10,706 nt of DNA, from assembly GCA_002839535.1 (NCBI GenBank), contig PGYF01000030.1, positions 1-10,706 of the forward strand, given 5' to 3'. Shown piece by piece: positions 6,559 through 10,706 of the stretch (position 1 is the stretch's first letter; the number at the start of each line of letters is the position of its first letter). The translations under genes were made by a program, and so were the position numbers. This DNA comes from Nitrospira bacterium HGW-Nitrospira-1. Lineage in GTDB: Bacteria; Nitrospirota; Thermodesulfovibrionia; Thermodesulfovibrionales; UBA6898. The notes beneath the pieces are model-generated. The model ran no database searches. It saw nothing but the letters and a program-made list of their open reading frames with translations, and had not been told where the DNA came from.

Positions 6559-7244
6559 TATTTCCTCAAAGCGGCGCCCTGACTTGGGGGAAAAGTCAGG
6601 GTCAATGCCTGACCTGGATTCCCAGGGACGCCGAGATCTTTGCCGTCAAATTTCAGGGTAACTCCGCCGGCGTTGCCGATTCTAAGCGTTGCTGCGCCTC
6701 TAAATTCCCATCTTTTTAAGTCGCCGGCCCTGAGCAGCGCCTCCTGGCTCTTGCCATTTTCGTAGCTGATCCGCAGCCACGCTGTATCCATTGATGTTAT
6801 TTCGAGCCTGTGTTCTATCTGGGCAACAGGAACAGGGGTTTTTTCTTCCACAGAAGGATTGATTTTTTCAGCTATTTTGCCGCTTGTCCTGTTTTCCCCC
6901 ATATATATATAGACCGCAAACGCCAGCAATCCCGCCAGAAGAACAAATATTACATAGAAATAAACCGGGACTTTCCGCACGGAAGAAGCTATAGGGATTA
7001 TGATCGACGGTTTTGGATATGAGAGATGGGATGTAAAATTTGCTATGACAGGCCCGGCATCGACATCAAGATATTTTGCGTAACAGCGGATATAGCCGAT
7101 CGTATAAACAGCTGCCGGCAGCTTGTCAAAATCGTCGTCCTCAATCGCGGAAAGATATTCGGACCTAATCTTGAGAATATCCGAAACTGCCTTGATATCA
7201 ACGCCTGATTCTTCGCGCCTCTTTTTTAATACTTCTCCAGCCAA
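6558..7244 (-). CDS. rodZ: RodZ-like transmembrane helix-turn-helix protein
   Basis: RodZ links the MreB cytoskeleton to the elongation machinery at the inner membrane and helps set rod shape. The 228 residues show the family order. An N-terminal Xre-type helix-turn-helix domain covers about 1-75 (VLKKRREESGVDIKAVSDIL, then YTIGYIRCYAKYL, a RodZ hallmark). A single membrane helix lies at about 92-114 after basic residues, giving an N-in topology. A proline-containing linker follows, then a periplasmic beta domain of the DUF4115 type at about 145-220 (HRLEITSMDTAWLRI to VTLKFDGKDLGVP). It is shorter than E. coli RodZ (337 residues), mainly in the linker. The start is TTG at 7244 with GAGGAA 6 nt upstream. 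It heads the run rodZ-J/TPR-tilS-gltX. A related membrane-bound HTH regulator is possible, but the DUF4115-like tail favours RodZ. Confidence 0.88.
   Translation of the reverse strand: MAGEVLKKRREESGVDIKAVSDILKIRSEYLSAIEDDDFDKLPAAVYTIGYIRCYAKYLDVDAGPVIANFTSHLSYPKPSIIIPIASSVRKVPVYFYVIFVLLAGLLAFAVYIYMGENRTSGKIAEKINPSVEEKTPVPVAQIEHRLEITSMDTAWLRISYENGKSQEALLRAGDLKRWEFRGAATLRIGNAGGVTLKFDGKDLGVPGNPGQALTLTFPPSQGAALRK
6562..6567 (-). promoter_or_regulatory. Ribosome binding site supporting a GTG start
   Basis: GAGGAA on the minus strand lies 3 nt before the GTG at 6558 (5 nt if counted from GAGG) and sits inside the last codons of the rodZ-like gene. It supports the GTG start of the J-domain gene and the one-base TAGTG overlap. 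Confidence 0.6.
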
Positions 7245-7250
7245 ACCGTG

Positions 7251-7256
7251 TTCCTC
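7251..7256 (-). promoter_or_regulatory. Ribosome binding site supporting the TTG start of rodZ
   Basis: GAGGAA on the minus strand is 6 nt upstream of TTG at 7244. No in-frame ATG lies near the conserved N-terminus, so TTG is the best start. Confidence 0.65.
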
Positions 7257-7303
7257 AAAATACTGCCTGCCAGATTTTTTTGTTTATTATTATCAAAAAG
7301 CGA

Positions 7304-7332
7304 ATTATATGCAAGGCCTTCCTGCCTGTTTT
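7304..7332 (-). promoter_or_regulatory. Candidate promoter of the rodZ-tilS-gltX run
   Basis: A perfect TATAAT (7304-7309, minus strand, in GCATATAATTCG) lies 60 nt upstream of the rodZ start. The hexamer 17 nt further up is AAAACA, only 3 of 6 matches to TTGACA. The -10 is strong and the -35 weak. The rest of the 252-base gap 7245-7496 holds AT-rich sequence and the terminator hairpin, with no other gene seen. Confidence 0.5.
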
Positions 7333-7431
7333 TCAGTCTTCCATGCCCATGCATCTTTGGGGCTGACGTGATTTCATGCAGTTATAGAAAATAGATTGTT
7401 TGTTTGCAGCAGGACATCCGTTACAGGAAAG

Positions 7432-7469
7432 AATCGGGAGTATCCGGAAGACATCGGATACTCCCGATT
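7432..7469 (-). terminator. Rho-independent terminator after the solute-binding protein gene
   Basis: A perfect 15-bp inverted repeat, AATCGGGAGTATCCG (7432-7446) and CGGATACTCCCGATT (7455-7469), encloses an 8-base loop 27 nt after the stop codon. On the minus strand it runs into a short pyrimidine-rich tail (CTTTCCTG) preceded by TT. Stem length and position fit a terminator. The T tract is modest, so a transcript-stabilising hairpin or a mobile repeat is an alternative. Confidence 0.65.
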
Positions 7470-7496
7470 ATGTTGATGACAACAACAATTATTATA

Positions 7497-8642
7497 TTAT
7501 TTTTTCAAAACAACAAATTTTCCTTTTTTGACGGTGAGCATCTCGAATGAGTTTATGTCAAGTCCGTTGTGGTCTGCAGACGAGAAGTTGAATATCCCCC
7601 CTGTGCCTACGAACCCCGTCAGGCCTTCGATAGCATCTCTCACTTTTTTCTTGTCAGGGCCGGCTGTTTCGATCGCCTTTACCAGTATCGTAAGCGCATC
7701 GTAGGCATGGCCGCCGAAGGTGCTGACGTCTTCCTTGAATTTAGTTTCATAATCTTTTTTGTATTTGAGGAGGAGCGCCTTTTGTTTGTGGCCCTTTGGG
7801 AGCGAATCTGCAATGAGCAGTCTGCCTGCAGGGAAGATAACCCCCTCGGCTGCCTCGCCTGCTGCCTGAACATATTTGATATTGCCGAAGCCGTGGCTTT
7901 GGAATATCGGCACATTCAGGCCTATCTGCCTTGTATTTTTTATTATTATGGATTGCGCGGGTTCAATAGACCAATTAATAATACCTTCTACCTTTGCAGC
8001 CTTCAGCTTTGTGGCAACTGCTGTAAGATCAGTAGCGTCCTTGTCATAGACTTCATTTGCAATAATCTCAATGCCATGTTGGGGCGCCATCTTTTCGATC
8101 TGCTCTTTTCCTGCCTTGCCAAATCCTGTATTGCTCGAAACAACGCCGATCTTTACAATACCCATCTTTTTCATCTGCTCATAAATCTTTTGGACCGCAT
8201 AGCTGTCTTTCTGCGGTGTTTTGAATACGTATTTTGCAACAGGGTTGACGATGACCTCGGCTGCAGCGCAGGATAAAAGGATGGTTTTCCCTTCTTCCGC
8301 GATGTTTTTGATCTTCATTGTCTCGCCGCTCGTTGTCGGTCCGATAATGGCAAATACTTTTTCCTCTTCGATCAGTTGTTTTGCAAAGGAAATGGCTTTC
8401 TCAGGGTTTGCCCCTGAGTCTTTAATAAGCAGTTCGATCTTTTTCCCATTGACTCCACCCTTTTTATTGATGCCTTCAACAAGCATCTCAAGGGTCCTTG
8501 CTTCAGGAGCTCCGAGGTTTGACGCAGGCCCGGTTACGGCCAGTATGGCGCCGACCTTGATTGTGTCTTTTGCAAACGCAGGGGAGACGGTCATTGCAAA
8601 CATCAACAGAAATGCTACGGCTAAAAACCTTACTCTTCTCAT
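7497..8642 (-). CDS. Branched-chain-amino-acid-type ABC transporter substrate-binding protein
   Basis: This is a periplasmic type I binding protein of the LivJ/LivK (HAAT) family that delivers ligand to a membrane permease. The 381 residues begin with a Sec signal peptide: basic MRRVR, a hydrophobic core, and a probable cut after Ala24 (PAFA, then KDTIKVG). There is no lipobox cysteine. The mature start DTIKVGAILAVTGPASNLG and the later KGGVNGKKIELLIKD and FAIIGPTTSGETMKI segments are family hallmarks. The C-terminal FGGHAYDALTILVKAIETAG matches the second lobe. A strong AAGGAGGA site precedes the ATG. It follows the ACT gene by 36 nt and ends the iorB-paaK operon. No permease or ATPase gene is in the window, so the transporter parts must lie elsewhere. 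Context suggests an aromatic or aryl-acid ligand, but the exact ligand cannot be read from sequence. Confidence 0.93.
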   Translation of the reverse strand: MRRVRFLAVAFLLMFAMTVSPAFAKDTIKVGAILAVTGPASNLGAPEARTLEMLVEGINKKGGVNGKKIELLIKDSGANPEKAISFAKQLIEEEKVFAIIGPTTSGETMKIKNIAEEGKTILLSCAAAEVIVNPVAKYVFKTPQKDSYAVQKIYEQMKKMGIVKIGVVSSNTGFGKAGKEQIEKMAPQHGIEIIANEVYDKDATDLTAVATKLKAAKVEGIINWSIEPAQSIIIKNTRQIGLNVPIFQSHGFGNIKYVQAAGEAAEGVIFPAGRLLIADSLPKGHKQKALLLKYKKDYETKFKEDVSTFGGHAYDALTILVKAIETAGPDKKKVRDAIEGLTGFVGTGGIFNFSSADHNGLDINSFEMLTVKKGKFVVLKK

Positions 8643-8678
8643 AATTCCTCCTTGTACTGAAAGTTTTTTTACTGTTAC

Positions 8679-9110
8679 TTAAAGGGCATAGACCTCTTCG
8701 CCCTTTAAGATCCTGACGCCGGCTTTTTGTAATGTCTCGATCGCCTTTTCGAGTTCGTCAAAACGGAATATGATAATCGCATTGCCGCTGTTTTTCCGGA
8801 CAAAGGCGTACATATATTCTACATTAATCCCATTATTTTTTATGATATTCAGAATATCCGCAAGACCTCCAGGCCGGTCAAATACCTCAACCGCAATGAC
8901 CTCGGTCTTTCCGACAGTAAACCCGTTTTCCTTCAGCGCCTGCTTGGCCTTTTCAGTGTCATTGACAATAAGCCTCAATATCCCGAAGTCGGTTGTGTCT
9001 GCCAGGGAAAGGGCGCGGATATTGACCCCTGACTGGGCCAGGACACCTGCAACATCTGCAAGCCTGCCGGACTTGTTCTCAAGAAATATCGATATCTGTT
9101 CGACTTTCAT
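8679..9110 (-). CDS. Tandem ACT-domain protein associated with aryl-CoA ligase
   Basis: This small cytoplasmic protein of 143 residues consists of two ACT domains, which are ligand-binding folds that usually sense amino acids. The first spans about 1-65 (VEQISIFLENKSGRLADVAGVLAQSGVNIRAL, with the Gly-Arg-Leu turn). The second spans about 72-140 (VEVFDRPGGLADILNIIKNNGINVEYMYAF). No catalytic or DNA-binding domain is attached. Stand-alone tandem ACT proteins next to paaK-type ligases and indolepyruvate oxidoreductase genes are a recurring arrangement in anaerobes and archaea. A sensing role for aromatic amino acids is inferred from that context. The ATG at 9110 has AAGGAGG 4 nt upstream. An in-frame TTG at 9152 would add 14 residues without a ribosome site or conserved sequence and is rejected. 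Confidence 0.9.
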   Translation of the reverse strand: MKVEQISIFLENKSGRLADVAGVLAQSGVNIRALSLADTTDFGILRLIVNDTEKAKQALKENGFTVGKTEVIAVEVFDRPGGLADILNIIKNNGINVEYMYAFVRKNSGNAIIIFRFDELEKAIETLQKAGVRILKGEEVYAL

Positions 9111-9114
9111 AAAC

Positions 9115-9121
9115 CCTCCTT
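9115..9121 (-). promoter_or_regulatory. Ribosome binding site deciding the ACT-protein start
   Basis: AAGGAGG on the minus strand lies 4 nt before the ATG at 9110. This fixes the start at the first residue of the first ACT strand and argues against the TTG at 9152. Confidence 0.75.
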
Positions 9122-9202
9122 CTAAATGAGAAGCGGTAAATAATCCTGTCAACCATCACAGCCGGAATGACGCCCAGTGAAGTGATTTCTACCCGTTAAT
9201 AA

Positions 9203-10504
9203 CTATAATTTTCTGTTATCAATGACCCGTTTGGCCTTGCCTTCGCTCCGCTGGATAGTTTTTGGCTCAACGAGCTTGATCCTGCATGTTGTTCCGAGGA
9301 GGTCCTTAATCTCTCTCTCGATCCGCTTGCCGAGACCTTCCAGCGCCTTCACTTTATCTGAAAAAATATCCTCGCTCACTTCGACCTGCACTTCCATGAC
9401 ATCGAGTGCGCCTTCCCGATCAACAATAATCTGGTAATGGGGCTCAACGCCCTTGATGCCCATGAGGACATGCTCTATCTGCGAAGGGAAGACATTGACC
9501 CCCCTGATAATGAGCATGTCATCGGTCCTGCCGGTTATCCTCTGCATCCGGTAGAATGTCCTGCCGCATGAGCACGGCTCAGTGATCAGCCTTGATATGT
9601 CTTTTGACCTGTAACGTATTACAGGGAACGCCTCTTTGGTGAGCGTCGTAAATACAAGCTCTCCCTGCTCGCCATTGGGCAGCGCTTCTCCGGTCTCAGG
9701 ATTGATTATCTCCGGGATGAAATAGTCTTCAAATACATGGAGGCCCTTCTGTTCTTCTATGCATTCACTGGCAACACCCGGGCCCATCACTTCACTGAGG
9801 CCGAAGATGTCGATGGCCTTTATGCCAAGTCTCTTTTCTATCTCATTCCTCATATTTTCGCTCCATGGCTCTGCGCCGAAGAGACCTACGCGGAGCTTGA
9901 GCGATAAAGGGTCAACGCCCATCTCCTTCATAACATCGGCGATGTTTAAGGCATAGGACGGCGTGCACATCAATACAGTCGAGCCAAAGTCCTGCATAAT
10001 CATAATCTGCCTTTTAGTGTTCCCTCCGGATATCGGGATAACCGCTGCCCCGAGTCTCTCCGCGCCGTAGTGGGCCCCAAGCCCTCCGGTAAAGAGGCCA
10101 TAGCCATAGGCATTATGAACCACGTCCCCCTTATACGCCCCGCCTGCCGAAAGTGTCCTTGCCATAAGCTCGGCCCAGGAATCAATGTCGTTTTTTGTAT
10201 ATCCGACAACAGTAGGCTTTCCGGTTGTGCCTGAGGATGCATGTATTCTGATGACTTTCTCAAACGGCACGGCAAAGAGTCCAAACGGATAGTTTATCCT
10301 GAGGTCTTCCTTTGTGGTGAACGGCAGCCTGGCAAGGTCTTTAAGGGTTTTTATGTCTGAGGGCCTTACGCCTGCCTCATCCATTTTTTGGCGGTAGTAG
10401 GGGACTGCGGAGTAGACCCGCTCGACAAGGTTCTTCAGCCTTTCTAACTGAAGCGCCTCCAGTTCCCCACGCGGCAGCGTCTCGAATTCCTTATTCCATA
10501 TCAT
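9203..10504 (-). CDS. paaK: Phenylacetate-CoA ligase (aryl-acid CoA ligase)
   Basis: This adenylate-forming enzyme makes phenylacetyl-CoA (or a related aryl-acetyl-CoA) from the acid, ATP and CoA in the cytoplasm. The 433 residues match PaaK. The P-loop-like SSGTTGKPT is at 90-98, followed by YGYGLFTGGLGAHYGAE (133-149). FGLSE (234-238) is the adenine-binding segment. IRYRSKD (296-302), GRTDDM (325-330) and RGVNVFP (334-340) lead into the mobile C-terminal domain, with the probable catalytic lysine in EGKAKR (421-426). Cys248, His256, Cys311 and Cys313 could form a metal site (inferred). AAGGAGG lies 11 nt before the ATG at 10504, a rather long spacing. It follows the iorB stop by 49 nt. In such clusters the ligase is thought to work with the oxidoreductase that interconverts aryl-pyruvates and aryl-acetyl-CoA, either salvaging free acids or forming ATP in reverse. 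Confidence 0.95.
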   Translation of the reverse strand: MIWNKEFETLPRGELEALQLERLKNLVERVYSAVPYYRQKMDEAGVRPSDIKTLKDLARLPFTTKEDLRINYPFGLFAVPFEKVIRIHASSGTTGKPTVVGYTKNDIDSWAELMARTLSAGGAYKGDVVHNAYGYGLFTGGLGAHYGAERLGAAVIPISGGNTKRQIMIMQDFGSTVLMCTPSYALNIADVMKEMGVDPLSLKLRVGLFGAEPWSENMRNEIEKRLGIKAIDIFGLSEVMGPGVASECIEEQKGLHVFEDYFIPEIINPETGEALPNGEQGELVFTTLTKEAFPVIRYRSKDISRLITEPCSCGRTFYRMQRITGRTDDMLIIRGVNVFPSQIEHVLMGIKGVEPHYQIIVDREGALDVMEVQVEVSEDIFSDKVKALEGLGKRIEREIKDLLGTTCRIKLVEPKTIQRSEGKAKRVIDNRKL

Positions 10505-10553
10505 GACAGCTCAAACCTCCTTAGCCGGATGTGCTTTAATTGACGACTTTTTA

Positions 10554-10706
10554 CTAATGCGTCTTGATAAGCTCTCTTCCTTTTAAGAATGCCTTGATGT
10601 TGACCTTGCGAATTTTCTCAGGGATTCTTTTTTCTATTACTTCCAAAAAAATCTTTTCATCTATAGAAGGCAGAAATACTGAAAGCGCCCCTGTAATTAC
10701 CACATT
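10554..10706 (-). CDS. iorB: Indolepyruvate:ferredoxin oxidoreductase subunit beta, C-terminal end (partial)
   Basis: Only the last 50 residues are in the window; the 5' part is beyond the right edge. The frame reads NVVITGALSVFLPSIDEK, then a helix (IFLEVIEKRIPEKIRK) and VNIKAFLKGRELIKTH before TAG. This matches the C-terminus of the 2-oxoacid:ferredoxin oxidoreductase gamma-type domain, where 'N.v.lGal' and 'N..AF..G' are conserved. The position directly upstream of paaK points to IorB, which with the thiamine-diphosphate subunit IorA oxidatively decarboxylates aryl-pyruvates to aryl-acetyl-CoA with ferredoxin. Other gamma-type subunits (PorG, KorC/VorC type) share this fold, so the exact substrate class rests mainly on context. 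Confidence 0.75.
   Translation of the reverse strand, partial: NVVITGALSVFLPSIDEKIFLEVIEKRIPEKIRKVNIKAFLKGRELIKTH

Noticed and set aside
7569..8276. Long open frame on the plus strand (235 residues)
   Set aside because: It is antisense to the solute-binding protein gene, is rich in Cys/Tyr/Phe as expected of a shadow frame, and has no family features.
9111..9152. Upstream TTG start extending the ACT protein by 14 residues
   Set aside because: No ribosome site precedes it, the added residues are not family-like, and a strong AAGGAGG sits right before the ATG at 9110.
9147..9152. Perfect TTGACA (minus strand) as the -35 of an internal promoter before the ACT gene
   Set aside because: No acceptable -10 box is found 16-18 nt downstream; the candidates match TATAAT at only two positions.
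1..10706. CRISPR arrays, tRNA or rRNA genes, integrases, transposases
   Set aside because: No regularly spaced repeats, cloverleaf candidates, rRNA-like segments or mobile-element proteins were recognised on either strand.

Overview
The window looks like chromosomal DNA from a Gram-negative, probably anaerobic bacterium. The clues are a periplasmic-type solute-binding protein with a signal peptide, a RodZ-type cell-shape protein, and an indolepyruvate:ferredoxin oxidoreductase / phenylacetate-CoA ligase module typical of strict anaerobes. Members of Nitrospirota or Desulfobacterota would fit, but the sequence alone does not settle the phylum. All recognised genes lie on the minus strand, so transcription runs from high to low coordinates. 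No gene-free stretch exceeds 300 bases; the largest gaps are 1-187, 2807-2999 and 7245-7496.

In order of transcription there are four blocks. (1) 10706-7497: the 3' end of iorB, then paaK, a tandem-ACT-domain protein and a branched-chain-amino-acid-type ABC solute-binding protein, closed by a perfect 15-bp hairpin at 7432-7469. This block probably handles aryl-acid/aryl-CoA chemistry linked to aromatic amino acids. (2) 7244-3000: rodZ-like, a J-domain/TPR protein, tilS and gltX. The genes are tightly packed, with overlaps or gaps of 1-15 nt and TTG and GTG starts backed by clear Shine-Dalgarno sequences. A good -10 box sits upstream of rodZ at 7304-7309. (3) 2862-1953: an AT-rich cassette of a Phd/YefM-family antitoxin followed by an isochorismatase-type cysteine hydrolase. 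The cassette has its own promoter. (4) 1891-188: glnS with a terminator hairpin, followed by a palindromic repeat-like fragment at the window edge.

The most unusual part is block 3. The antitoxin has no RelE/ParE/Doc/YoeB-type toxin next to it. Where the toxin should start there is an ATGA overlap that opens, in frame, into a cysteine hydrolase with an intact Asp-Lys-Cys triad. The antitoxin promoter carries three TGTACA-like boxes spaced exactly 12 bp centre to centre and bracketing the -10, which resembles the operator described for yefM-yoeB. Sampled lines of the cassette are about 27-33% G+C, against about 53-55% in sampled lines of the flanking synthetase genes, which suggests acquisition by transfer. 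Most of the rest is conserved housekeeping and metabolism.
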